A DNA stretch of 64,000 bases from Oscillatoria salina IIICB1 (GCF_020144665.1 NZ_JAAHBQ010000006.1:1-64000), one strand, 5' to 3'; shown: positions 43,498 to 51,206, numbered from the stretch's first letter. The notes: a model not told the origin generated them from the sequence alone. Numbers and translations are program-made.

Positions 43498-44808
43498 ATG
43501 TTAGAAAAAGCGCTACAACTTAAAGAAGATTTAGTCAATTTTGTCCTCGATGCAGAAGGAGATTTAGCTGTTGCATTAGAATCTTATGCTGCGGCTAATG
43601 CAGCGAAAACTTCAGCTAATCCTTTAGCCCAGCGTCAAATGACAATTGATGCTTTTACTTGTGAAGGAAAAGTTGGCGACAAAACACCAATTGATTTATT
43701 CATCTCTGAGTCAGAATTATCCCCAGAAGAACAAAATTTAGTTAATAATTGGCAACGCAGTTTCGCTGGTTTATTTGAGATCATTAAAAGCTTACCTGAT
43801 GGTTTTGAATTAATGAATTGGCTAACTGCCAAAAAATACATCGTTAAGCAACCAGACAAGCAAAAACTAAAAGAAATGGAGCGTTTTAAGCCAGGAGAAA
43901 TCTTGCTTACTCGCATTGCACCACTTAACGAAAAAGAATGGTTTTTCTTTAGCCCCTATGTCGCAATGGGTAAATTAGGAAAACCTAAATTAGCAGTTGC
44001 AATTGGTAATTTCAAAGAAAATTATAAAAGTAATCTCTATGGTGATGCACCAGAATTGTTAGAAGAAGCTTGGGAATCAGTTGCTCGTTATCATCAAGAA
44101 TTTCTCAACTTTTTTGATGCAGAAAAAATCACAATTTCCGGTCATGAATTAAACAAAAAATTGGCAGAAATCCAAGATAAAATGGTCAAAGATCGCTTAA
44201 AAGCGGCGGGAATTGACGAATCAACATCTTTAGGAGAATTAGCCGCAGAAGCAGGAATTTCCGAAGCAGAAATTACCGCAGCCGCAGCCGAATCTGGCGC
44301 AGACACCAAAGAAGTTGCGAAAATGTTCAAAAGTGGTAGTAAAATGGTGCTACCCAAAGTAGAATTACCCGAAGAGATTAAAAGAGCAAACGAAGTAACA
44401 GCATTTTCTCATCCGCATTGGGGACAAATGTTTATCCCAACTTATACAGAATTTACCCAAATTCTTACTGATTCCGACTGGAAAAATAATCCTCAAGCTG
44501 CTTCCTTAGTAAGACAATATTTACAAAACCCGAAAATTAATTACTTTGTTTGGCAACAATTAGCCGAAAAATATCCGACGCAATTAGAGCAACTTTTGCA
44601 AGCAATTTTAGAGCGCCCGAATTTTAATTTAAAGCAAGATTTACCAGGTTTACTCAAAGAATATGATAAACCCTTAGAACCAGAACTGCCAGAATCAGCT
44701 AGCGTCCCCGTCCATTTACACAATTTATTTCAAGAAGCCGTCGCGCAACTTAATAAGTCCAAGTCAAAATCAAAGGGTAAAAAGAAAAAAAGTAAAGGTT
44801 TTCAATAG
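43498..44808 (+). CDS. Hypothetical protein, 436 residues
   Basis: No named family recognised. The protein is soluble, without signal peptide or membrane segment. Residues 1-200 look like a folded alpha/beta domain (EWFFFSPYVAMGKLGKPKLA, NFKENYKSNLYGDAPELLEE). Residues about 210-280 are helical and alanine/glutamate-rich (KDRLKAAGIDESTSLGELAA). Residues 290-410 form another helical part, and the last 18 residues are a Lys/Ser-rich basic tail that could bind nucleic acid or membranes. The ATG at 43498 is the first codon after the terminator of the preceding gene. Function unknown. Confidence 0.7.
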   Translation: MLEKALQLKEDLVNFVLDAEGDLAVALESYAAANAAKTSANPLAQRQMTIDAFTCEGKVGDKTPIDLFISESELSPEEQNLVNNWQRSFAGLFEIIKSLPDGFELMNWLTAKKYIVKQPDKQKLKEMERFKPGEILLTRIAPLNEKEWFFFSPYVAMGKLGKPKLAVAIGNFKENYKSNLYGDAPELLEEAWESVARYHQEFLNFFDAEKITISGHELNKKLAEIQDKMVKDRLKAAGIDESTSLGELAAEAGISEAEITAAAAESGADTKEVAKMFKSGSKMVLPKVELPEEIKRANEVTAFSHPHWGQMFIPTYTEFTQILTDSDWKNNPQAASLVRQYLQNPKINYFVWQQLAEKYPTQLEQLLQAILERPNFNLKQDLPGLLKEYDKPLEPELPESASVPVHLHNLFQEAVAQLNKSKSKSKGKKKKSKGFQ

Positions 44809-44838
44809 ATATTCTGTAGAGACATTTCATGCAACTAA

Positions 44839-44950
44839 AAACCTCTCCCCCAACCCCTCTCCTACAAGGAGAGGGGAGCAGAATTACCGACTCAAAATGT
44901 TAACTACTCCCCCTTCGGTTGTAGGGAAGGGGGTTGGGGGGTTAGGTTAG
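44839..44950. repeat. Palindromic C/G-rich dispersed repeat
   Basis: CCCCTCTCCT ACA AGGAGAGGGG (44854-44876) is a perfect 10-bp hairpin. It is framed by ACCTCTCCCCCAACCCC on the left and, on the right, GGGGGTTGGGGGGTTAGGT, which is its approximate complement. The whole 110 bp can fold on itself. This is the kind of small mobile palindrome common in cyanobacterial spacers. Confidence 0.75.
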
Positions 44951-44982
44951 ACAATTCTTGATTATTAAGGCTTAATTTTCCT

Positions 44983-45075
44983 AAAAAAAACGCTCCCTCC
45001 CAAGACTAGGAGAGAGAGCTTAGTTGAAATGGTTGGTATGGTGTGAGGAGCAAACAACGTAATTCTTGTTTGCGT
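44983..45075 (-). ncRNA. yfr1: Yfr1 small RNA
   Basis: On the minus strand a 5' hairpin, GCAAACAA / TTGTTTGC (45073-45066 with 45057-45050), leads into CTCCTCACAC (45050-45041), the core of the ultraconserved single-stranded Yfr1 motif. An unpaired A/C-rich stretch follows, then a strong terminator: GCTCTCTCTCC paired with GGGAGGGAGC, then GTTTTTTTT (44990-44983). A -10 box TATAGT lies at 45082-45077; the -35 region is not clear. Yfr1 is a trans-acting regulator found across cyanobacteria that pairs through this motif with mRNAs of outer-membrane proteins and others. It is an independent gene in the spacer downstream of the dioxygenase. The 5' end is estimated. Confidence 0.82.
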
Positions 45076-45155
45076 TACTATACAGCATAATCAGTCGATG
45101 TGACGCAGATTTGACAACTAGATGACAATTTTGTCACGGTGTTGGGGACTGGGTT

Positions 45156-45197
45156 CAGTGAACAGTTAGCAGTGAACAGTGAACAGTTAGCAGTTTA
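45156..45197. repeat. Heptamer array (6 units)
   Basis: CAGTGAA, CAGTTAG, CAGTGAA, CAGTGAA, CAGTTAG, CAGTTTA in tandem between yfr1 and the dioxygenase gene. Confidence 0.9.
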
Positions 45198-45272
45198 TTC
45201 GCTAATTGCTTCTTGTCGGCAATATCTACTGATAACTGATAACTGCTCACTGAAAACCCCCTCTCCCAAGTC

Positions 45273-46025
45273 TCATCCCCGTAACCCAACATCGAATGTA
45301 GAAACAAAACCTGACTCAGCCTGGGATAATTCCAGTGTAAGTTGCTTTCCAGAACTGCGATAAAGCCCATCTTGAGGATTTTTAACTAATTGACTTCGCT
45401 TGCTAGCGTAGGGCTGACGGTTAAATACTTGTTCTGTCAAAGAATCATCAAAATACAACTGTGAGGAAAATTCCCGTCCTTGATTTGATGTGGGCGACGT
45501 GCGAACCTGGAAATGAATATGTACGGCTCGACCTGGATAGCAACCAGGATAAATCGTTCTAAACTGGACGGTTCCATTCTCGTCTGTTAATTGATAGCCG
45601 CGCAAGAAATTTTCTGCGGAGGTATTCAAGTTTTGGTAGCTATCTTGTACGCCCGAATAAACGCCTAAAGCATTACAATGCCAAATATCGACAACTGCGT
45701 CTGAGACGGGTACGCATTGGCTGCCGTTGACATCAAAGACGCGCAGTGTCAAGATTAGGGGTACTCCGGCTTGGGTGGAAATGACATCGGAACGGTTGAG
45801 TCGCTCATCGAGAAAGTAAGGTCCTGGGGTCTGGCGTGGAGTTACGATACATCTAGGGGCTTGAGTGAGAGTAGTTGTCTGGGAGGTTAGGGTTTCTGGG
45901 TTTGGGGTGGCTTTTGGTGTTGGAGTGGTCAACTCGGTGGAAGTAGATTGTTGACGGAAACACCCTAAAATTGATGTGGCTGTGGTTGCAGCCATGAAGC
46001 TGATTATTTCTCGTCGTTTGAGCAT
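45273..46025 (-). CDS. Exported intradiol ring-cleavage dioxygenase-like lipoprotein
   Basis: 250 residues from the ATG at 46025 (MLKRREIISFMAA). The frame is open to 46241, but the extra 72 residues are encoded by repeats. The N-terminus has a twin-arginine-like KRREIIS followed by a lipobox-like SILGC, so it is probably exported and lipid-anchored. The mature domain (about 70-245) matches the catechol/protocatechuate 3,4-dioxygenase fold with the Fe(III) ligands: Tyr in TPGPYFLDE, Tyr in WHCNALGVYSG, and two His in GRAVHIHFQV. Such secreted forms are known in bacteria without full aromatic pathways; the natural substrate is unknown. No other aromatic degradation gene is near. Confidence 0.85.
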   Translation of the reverse strand: MLKRREIISFMAATTATSILGCFRQQSTSTELTTPTPKATPNPETLTSQTTTLTQAPRCIVTPRQTPGPYFLDERLNRSDVISTQAGVPLILTLRVFDVNGSQCVPVSDAVVDIWHCNALGVYSGVQDSYQNLNTSAENFLRGYQLTDENGTVQFRTIYPGCYPGRAVHIHFQVRTSPTSNQGREFSSQLYFDDSLTEQVFNRQPYASKRSQLVKNPQDGLYRSSGKQLTLELSQAESGFVSTFDVGLRG

Positions 46026-46098
46026 TTTCTTCACGATGTCTAGTTTCCTTTCTCTACTTTTACACCTAGTGTAGTTCACTGGTTTTGGTGTAGCATTC

Positions 46099-46149
46099 AT
46101 TGTCTCTGGTTCCCTGGCTATGGCATTTATTGTCTCTGGTTCCCTGGCT
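46099..46149. repeat. Two 21-bp direct repeats
   Basis: The unit beginning ATTGTCTCTGGTTCCC occurs at 46099-46119 and 46129-46149, 30 bp apart, in the spacer upstream of the dioxygenase gene. It is followed by GGAGGCTCCGCCTCC (around 46209), another small palindrome. Confidence 0.8.
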
Positions 46150-46236
46150 GGAGCCGGGGAACGTGGTTTCGAGGCTCCTGCCTCGATGCTAAGATAATTG
46201 GAGGAATGGAGGCTCCGCCTCCAGGGGGCAGAGAAT

Positions 46237-46291
46237 GTCATCCTGAGCGAAGCGAAGGATCTCGGAGATCCTTCGCTTCGCTCAGGATGAC
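46237..46291. repeat. 55-bp perfect palindrome (27-bp arms)
   Basis: GTCATCCTGAGCGAAGCGAA continuing to position 46263, one spacer base at 46264, then the exact complement to 46291. The arms are 27 bp without mismatch. Such CATCCTGAGCGAAGCGAAGGATC elements are dispersed in many bacteria. Here it forms the end of the truncated gene at 46238-46750. Confidence 0.92.
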
Positions 46292-46750
46292 GTGACTTTC
46301 GTGTTTTCCCCCGAGAAAAGTACCTGCGGGTTGAAGATATTGTAGGGAGTCACCAAAGTGTGCTTCCTGTTGACGACAATTTAACGTCCAGAGTAAATCA
46401 GTGATTACGCGATCGGGAGAACCCGGAGATGGTGTAGACTTAGTGTGTGTCTTAGACTTGGGGCGAGGTGGAAATCGAGCTTCTTCAAAATAACTATTTT
46501 TTAGCTGTAAATTTCCTAATTTTCTTTCTTTTAATTCCTCATCAATTTTTTCAAATAGACAGACTATTTTGCTGCGGAATACTGCATATTCTGGTGGTCG
46601 CTGTAATATTTTTGGAATTGTTGCACCACGATCTAGTCCAGTAATAGTGGTCAACTGCGTAATCTCATATCCATTTGGATACAATTTATTGAGAGCATCA
46701 GACAAAGCTTTCCAACCTTCATCAGTTAAGCAATACCGATTATTACCCAT
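46238..46750 (-). CDS. Truncated N-terminal (effector-associated-type) domain protein
   Basis: 170 residues from the ATG at 46750 (MGNNRYCLTDEGWKAL); a TTG two codons upstream is possible. The first 75 residues resemble the small helical domains found at the N-terminus of cyanobacterial NACHT, AAA or vWA conflict proteins. The segment LLWTLNCRQQEAHFGDSLQY followed by LQPAGTFL looks like the lead-in to the ATPase domain of such proteins. The expected ATPase is missing: after GTFL the frame runs into the palindrome at 46237-46291, which encodes the last residues (HVILSEAKDLRDPSLRSG). It is most likely a gene remnant cut by repeat insertion or deletion. The family call is moderate. Confidence 0.55.
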   Translation of the reverse strand: MGNNRYCLTDEGWKALSDALNKLYPNGYEITQLTTITGLDRGATIPKILQRPPEYAVFRSKIVCLFEKIDEELKERKLGNLQLKNSYFEEARFPPRPKSKTHTKSTPSPGSPDRVITDLLWTLNCRQQEAHFGDSLQYLQPAGTFLGGKHESHVILSEAKDLRDPSLRSG

Positions 46751-46774
46751 TAACAAGCCGTATTAGAAATACCC

Positions 46775-46919
46775 TTGATTATCGACACAGTACGTTTGTC
46801 GATAATCAACACTAAGAATTTATTCTACTATATCAACCTAAAATCCTTTGCTGACAAGGCTTGCGGAAATTACCTAATTTTTTAAGGAAAGTTGTCGATC
46901 TTCGTGTCGATCTTCGACA
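46775..46919. promoter_or_regulatory. Inverted repeats with shared TGTCGA half-sites
   Basis: TTGATTATCGACA (46775-46787) and TGTCGATAATCAA (46797-46809) form a perfect 13-bp inverted repeat 25 bases upstream of the truncated gene. TGTCGA TCT TCGACA (46905-46919) is a second inverted repeat, and one further TGTCGA lies at 46893. All share the TGTCGA half-site in the 238-bp divergent spacer between the truncated gene and the small secreted protein gene, as expected for an operator array. Confidence 0.5.
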
Positions 46920-46988
46920 CCAACGTGAGGACAACCGTAATAAAACTGGGTTATAGACAAAATTCAGTTTACACCCAGGAGAAGACTT

Positions 46989-47180
46989 ATGGAAAGTAAA
47001 AATTCCCCGGATTCTCGACAATGCAAGCGTGGCTTTTGCTTCACTATCGCCTTATTTTTAATCGTGGAAACTCCACAAGCTTTGGCTGCTTGGGTTACGC
47101 TGTCGGATTTTGTCCCGCGCTTCTTTGCACCGAAAATTGAGGTTGTTCAGCCAGAATGTCAAATCGGCGAACTTGAGTAG
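46989..47180 (+). CDS. Small secreted protein candidate, 63 residues
   Basis: AGGAG lies seven bases before the ATG, a strong ribosome site. Residues about 13-34 (KRGFCFTIALFLIVETPQAL, then AA) are a signal peptide with a likely cleavage site after ALA. The mature part would be about 30 residues, hydrophobic and acidic at the end (IEVVQPECQIGELE) with one cysteine. I recognise no family. It is divergent from the truncated effector-type gene and upstream of a second small secreted protein on the same strand. Confidence 0.5.
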   Translation: MESKNSPDSRQCKRGFCFTIALFLIVETPQALAAWVTLSDFVPRFFAPKIEVVQPECQIGELE

Positions 47181-47404
47181 CAAAAACGGAAAACGTAGGG
47201 GCAAACGCCCTGTGGCTGCCCCTGGAAAACGCATAATTTTTCTTTTCTCGACCAAAGATAAATATAGGAAGTCCGATGAAAACTGCATCAGTACAACACT
47301 GAACAGCTTATTAACTCTTAGCTATCTTTTTCAGACTTCCTCTTGCAAGCAGTAGTTGGTACCAACTCGCTTTTCCTTCATTTGTCAATCGGAGAAACGA
47401 GTTC

Positions 47405-47572
47405 ATGAAAGCAATAACTTTAATTTTTTCGCTCCTGATTTTGTTCGTTGCGGAGCCTAGCTTTGCTATGTCGGTAGTAGCAAATTCAGCCTCACTACCA
47501 CCACAAATTAATAATCAGGAATCTGAGCCAAGATGTGAGGATAAGGATGGCAATCTTATCTGTCCTCAATAA
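47405..47572 (+). CDS. Small secreted protein candidate, 55 residues
   Basis: Starts MKAITLIFSLLILFVAEPSF with AM next, a classic signal peptide cleaved near residue 21. The mature peptide is about 34 residues, polar, with two cysteines close to the end (EPRCEDKDGNLICPQ) that could form a disulfide. The DKDGN run resembles a calcium-binding loop fragment but is too short to call. A GGAG lies about 10 bases before the ATG. It converges on the CHAT-TPR gene with 16 bases between stops. Same small-secreted design as the gene at 46989, no sequence similarity otherwise. Function unknown. Confidence 0.55.
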   Translation: MKAITLIFSLLILFVAEPSFAMSVVANSASLPPQINNQESEPRCEDKDGNLICPQ

Positions 47573-47588
47573 ACAGCAACAAGGGAAT

Positions 47589-49361
47589 TTACTGTTCCCT
47601 GGCTATAGATTTCAGTCGTTTCTGTGCCATCCCAATCCAGATATCTTCATCCTCATCTTCTGGGTTGGCTGCCTCTAAGCAACTATGCCAAATATCTAAT
47701 GCTACTACACCTTGAGCTTCTTTTACCTGGGCGAGGAGACAAAGAGCGTCAGCGCGTTGACTATCTATTTCTATTGCTTTTTCTAAGTTTTCTAAAGCTT
47801 CTTGATGGCGACCTTGTAACAGTCTTGCCCAACCTAAGTTTTTCCACAACGCATACTTAACTGGATCTTGTTCGGCTAAATCTAAACCATCGAGTAGTAA
47901 CTCGACAGCTTTAGTGTAATCTTGTTTGTGAATGATGTACAAACGACCTAATTGGCTATAAGCAGCAGGTAAACCTAATTCTGCCGATCGCCAATATTTT
48001 TCCATTGCACAATCAAAGTCTTGGCGCTTTTGACAATGCCATGCTTGATTGTAAAGAACGGCGCGATTGTTTGGGTTAATTCTTGTAGCAAGATTAAATT
48101 TTTCTAACCCTTTAGCTAATTCCCCTTGAGTATAATCTTCTAAACCTTTATTGTTAATAAATTTAGCTAACTGGGGCGAAACAAAATACCATGAAGGTAA
48201 ACCAATAGTTACTAATAACAAGGCTGCCCAAATTAACTTTATTGTCGGTAAATTAATTGTCGGCAAGAACTGAGTTTTTCTCGGCTGTAATTCCCAATTA
48301 AAAGTTGCTGTGCCAGGATTTTGGCAGATTGTTGGTAGCCAACTTGCACAAGGAAATTCGTCTTCTAATCCTTGTAATCTTTCTCTTGCTTCTCGCACTG
48401 CTTGATAAAAAGGTTTACCTTTAGCAAAAGCTTGAAGAAAATGCAATAAAAATTCTTGGGCAACTCGATCTGGTACTAATTCACGCATGACAATCATTTG
48501 CGGAATGTTTAAGTCATCGAGTTGTTTGGCTAAACCTAAACCATCGCAAGAGTTAAAAATTGCGAGTTTCAAACCATTGTTAACTGCTTTTCTTAAGCCG
48601 TACCAAAGTTCGTCGATAGTTAAACTATCATGAGGGTTAATATAAATTCGACCTGTTTCTCCTTCGGTTTCGCTATGTCCGGCAAAAAAGATAATATCCC
48701 AAGGTTGTTCCCATAATTGGTCGTTGATTTCTTGCCGTGTTTTCTCAATTAAAAAAACGGTTTCTATATTGGTTAGATTTAACAAAATTTCTCGATCTTT
48801 TTCTGTATCAATTCCTTGACTGTTACCGATAATTGCTAAGATTTTTACTTTATTTTTAGTTGGGATAGTAGCTAAGGTTAACGAGCGTTCAAAGTTGGTA
48901 GAACCAATTGCTACTTCTGCTTTATTATAGCGTTCAAAAAAGTCCCATAAATGCCAAGGAAGCTTCTGAAGATTATTGTCTTCAGTACGAATTAAGACGC
49001 GAATTTCTTCGTCCCGGCTTAGTTCTTCTCGCAAACGAGTATTGATTTCGCGAAAATCTGGGGAAAGTAGCCAGTTATTTAACTCTTTTGCAATTTTTTT
49101 CGCTGATTCACGACATTCGCGAATGCGTTTGTTGATACTGCCATTGTATTTGATTTTTTTCGGTTTAATGCGAGTGGGCGATCCTAATGTGCGATATTTT
49201 TCTTGCCAATGATGGACAATTTCGGTAGCTAATTCTTGGTTGGCGGGTAAATAACCAGCAATTTCGGTTTCGGGGTGCGAATTTTCTGCTTGAATCTGCA
49301 AAGTTACTCGCAATGTCTGGGTTAAATCACCATCTAGCTTGAGGACAACTAACTTACTCAT
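47589..49361 (-). CDS. CHAT-domain protein with membrane helix and TPR repeats
   Basis: 590 residues. An N-terminal domain of about 150 residues (MSKLVVLKLDGDLTQTLRVT) precedes the CHAT caspase-like protease domain (about 165-370), with the catalytic His in DIIFFAGHSETEGETG and Cys in LAIFNSCDGLGLAK. A transmembrane helix follows at about 388-408 (LIWAALLLVTIGLPSWYFV), then four to five TPR units (about 420-560, for example LYNQAWHCQKRQDFDCAMEK and YALWKNLGWARLLQGRHQEA). The protease would face the cytosol and the TPRs the other side if the helix spans once. CHAT proteases act in bacterial immunity and signalling; the target is unknown. Both catalytic residues are present. Confidence 0.88.
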   Translation of the reverse strand: MSKLVVLKLDGDLTQTLRVTLQIQAENSHPETEIAGYLPANQELATEIVHHWQEKYRTLGSPTRIKPKKIKYNGSINKRIRECRESAKKIAKELNNWLLSPDFREINTRLREELSRDEEIRVLIRTEDNNLQKLPWHLWDFFERYNKAEVAIGSTNFERSLTLATIPTKNKVKILAIIGNSQGIDTEKDREILLNLTNIETVFLIEKTRQEINDQLWEQPWDIIFFAGHSETEGETGRIYINPHDSLTIDELWYGLRKAVNNGLKLAIFNSCDGLGLAKQLDDLNIPQMIVMRELVPDRVAQEFLLHFLQAFAKGKPFYQAVREARERLQGLEDEFPCASWLPTICQNPGTATFNWELQPRKTQFLPTINLPTIKLIWAALLLVTIGLPSWYFVSPQLAKFINNKGLEDYTQGELAKGLEKFNLATRINPNNRAVLYNQAWHCQKRQDFDCAMEKYWRSAELGLPAAYSQLGRLYIIHKQDYTKAVELLLDGLDLAEQDPVKYALWKNLGWARLLQGRHQEALENLEKAIEIDSQRADALCLLAQVKEAQGVVALDIWHSCLEAANPEDEDEDIWIGMAQKRLKSIAREQ

Positions 49362-49427
49362 AATTAAGATTGATGAGATGAGCTATGATTATTTTAACTG
49401 ATTGAGACGGATCTGTTTCAAAAGGAG

Positions 49428-49450
49428 ACCCTCTCTTTTTCAGAGAGGGT
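49428..49450. repeat. Hairpin ACCCTCTCT-TTTTC-AGAGAGGGT
   Basis: Perfect 9-bp stem in the 190-base spacer between the two minus-strand genes, followed by TTGGAGGAATGG. It is of the AGAGAGGGTTTGGAG type dispersed in cyanobacteria and may double as a terminator. Confidence 0.6.
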
Positions 49451-49551
49451 TTGGAGGAATGGTTAATTTGGTTACAATCAGCTTGCTAGAAACTGACTAC
49501 TTTAACTTATTGACAATTTACAAGTAATTTTGTACTAAAAAGGAAGGGTTG

Positions 49552-49750
49552 TTAAACAGTTATTTTTGGTGGTATTGGGGAATGAGGATAATCAAGTTCG
49601 GGAGCAAGAGCAAAAGATTGTTTGTTTGGTTGAGATAAAAGTAAATGATTTTGTTTTAATTCCCAAAGTTTGAGTAAAATCAAATATTCGTAAAAAGCTT
49701 GGAGGGTACACCAAACAAAACCAGCTTGTCCATCGAAAATTCCGCGAGAA
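49552..49750 (-). pseudogene. Displaced C-terminal end of the frameshifted glycosyltransferase
   Basis: From about 49750 the minus strand is open in another frame to a TAA at 49552-49554. It encodes RGIFDGQAGFVWCTLQAFYE, then YLILLKLWELK and a tail. FxDGxAGF...AFYEYLILxKLWE is the standard end of WaaE-like GT2 enzymes, so it belongs to the gene at 49680-50453. One missing base near 49745-49750 (ATTCTCGCGG) would separate them. Confidence 0.75.
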
Positions 49751-50453
49751 TGTACATATAAAACCAGCGCAGAAAAGGTCGAAATGGTAAGCGTAAAGAT
49801 AAATCTTTTAAAGCGCGTCGTCTTTCGATTTCGGTGCGTCCCGAAAATAAGTTACGCCAGTTAATTGTTTGATGTTGAAGTTGATAAAGGGTTTCTACGG
49901 CTTCGTCTGTAGAATAACGGTTGTGTTTTTCGATCCAGCGACTAAAGCCTTTACTACAGGTATAGTGAGGATAGGTTTGGGTGAGGAAATTAGTTGCACC
50001 ATTGCAAACTTCTCTTTCTGCATGACCGTAGTCGGTAAAGTAAACTTTGTCTTTGTGTAATAAGCGCAGTTGGTAGCGAGGATATTGGGTACTGCGACGT
50101 ATCCATTTATTCATAAAGATGACTCGTTCGGCGACATAGTAACCGACGTATTGGGGGTTTTGAATTGCTTGCAAACATTCGTTATATAATGCTGGGGTCA
50201 TGCGTTCGTCGGCTTCGAGGATGTAAACCCATTTGTGTTTGGTGGGAACATTTTTTAACATCCAGGTACGTTGTTTGCCGTGGGATTCAAAGGTATGCTG
50301 TACGATGGTTACGGGACAAAGACTGGCGATGTCGATGGTGCGATCGCTACTGAATGAGTCTACGATGATGACATCGTCGGATAAGAGTGCGGATTTGATA
50401 CAAGCGCCGATGTCTTGTTCTTCGTTGTGGGTAAGGATAATAATTGAGATCAT
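49680..50453 (-). CDS. Family 2 glycosyltransferase, WaaE-like, frameshifted near its end
   Basis: 257 residues as read. N-terminal GT2 motif ISIIILTHNEEQDIGACIKS, DDVIIVDSFSSDRTIDIASL, the KQRTWMLKN segment and ILEADERMTPAL (DxD-like metal motif). QYPRYQLRLLHKDKVYFTDY is typical of WaaE/KdtX-like and capsule-type transferases. Reading through LPFRPFLRWFYMYI the protein then departs from the family and ends in EFSMDKLVLFGVPSKLFTNI. The true C-terminus continues in another frame (49552-49750). It is a real frameshift or a sequencing error; repaired, the protein would be about 300 residues. It likely adds a sugar to a surface glycan. Confidence 0.8.
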   Translation of the reverse strand: MISIIILTHNEEQDIGACIKSALLSDDVIIVDSFSSDRTIDIASLCPVTIVQHTFESHGKQRTWMLKNVPTKHKWVYILEADERMTPALYNECLQAIQNPQYVGYYVAERVIFMNKWIRRSTQYPRYQLRLLHKDKVYFTDYGHAEREVCNGATNFLTQTYPHYTCSKGFSRWIEKHNRYSTDEAVETLYQLQHQTINWRNLFSGRTEIERRRALKDLSLRLPFRPFLRWFYMYILAEFSMDKLVLFGVPSKLFTNI

Positions 50454-50513
50454 CTTTCTGAGATAGGGAAAATGTTTAGTCTGATTACACTACGAATTAT
50501 GTCTAGCGATCGC

Positions 50514-50879
50514 TTAATTATACGTTTTTTGTGCCATGTTTCTTACTCGTTGGAAAGCGGCAAAATATTCACTGTGGGTAGATAAACTCAGAGGATTGGG
50601 GAAGCGAGTATGTTTTTTTTGAGCGGCTTTGATTCCCCAATGAGCGGCTTTGAAAATTTGTGGGAGTAGGGTTTCTTTGGCTTGAGCTTGTTGCCAATAC
50701 CATCCTTCTTCGGTGGTAGCATATAAAGGAGGTAAACGATTGAGTGCATAGGCGATCGCCTCAGCTTGGTTAATCGATTCCACTACACTTAGAGGTAGGG
50801 TTTGAAGCAACTGTTCGACTGCTTCTGTTACCAATGGTTCCATTGCATTTGTGTAAGTAGAAAGTTGTGGTAGTTGCAC
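50514..50879 (-). CDS. ComFB family protein, candidate c-di-GMP receptor
   Basis: 121 residues, slightly longer than ComFB of Bacillus. The family region is about residues 12-65: NAMEPLVTEAVEQLLQTLPL followed by INQAEAIAYALNRLPPLYAT. Cyanobacterial ComFB (CdgR) has been reported as a c-di-GMP receptor linked to cell size and motility; I have not verified the binding residues here. The C-terminal 40 residues (AAHWGIKAAQKKHTRFPNPL) are an extra helical part. Stand-alone gene, cytosolic. Confidence 0.85.
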   Translation of the reverse strand: MQLPQLSTYTNAMEPLVTEAVEQLLQTLPLSVVESINQAEAIAYALNRLPPLYATTEEGWYWQQAQAKETLLPQIFKAAHWGIKAAQKKHTRFPNPLSLSTHSEYFAAFQRVRNMAQKTYN

Positions 50880-51206
50880 GATCGAAATTCCTCAATTAAT
50901 CTCTTTGACGATGAATTTAATTTGGCGATCGCCTTTTTTTGGCGATCTCTGTAACTCTCAAGCTCGAACGTAATTTTACTGAGCCTTTAATTACCTCTCG
51001 CTAGAGAACAAGGTTTTTTATGCGTAATTACGGATTTTGTTACAAAAATTTACCTTTTGCGGTAGTTAATGCTCGCGACTTTCACAGATCTCCCAACAGT
51101 AGGAGATTTACGATACAGACAACATCAGAATCGATCGAGTATTGTTATTTAATCAAGTCACGGTCGCAATTTGAGTTGTGACTTGCGGACAAAACTACCG
51201 AAACAG
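50880..51206. other. Divergent spacer comFB - antiporter
   Basis: 327 bases without a supportable gene. It holds the HIP1 palindrome GGCGATCGCC followed by T7 (around 50922-50939), GCGTAATTACG (around 51020) and a small hairpin ATCTCC/GGAGAT (around 51092-51110). Any of these could be control sites for the two divergent genes; none is diagnostic. Confidence 0.35.

Noticed and set aside
46026-46241. 72-residue extension of the dioxygenase
   Set aside because: Encoded by 21-bp direct repeats and a palindrome; the Tat/lipoprotein signal starts at 46025.
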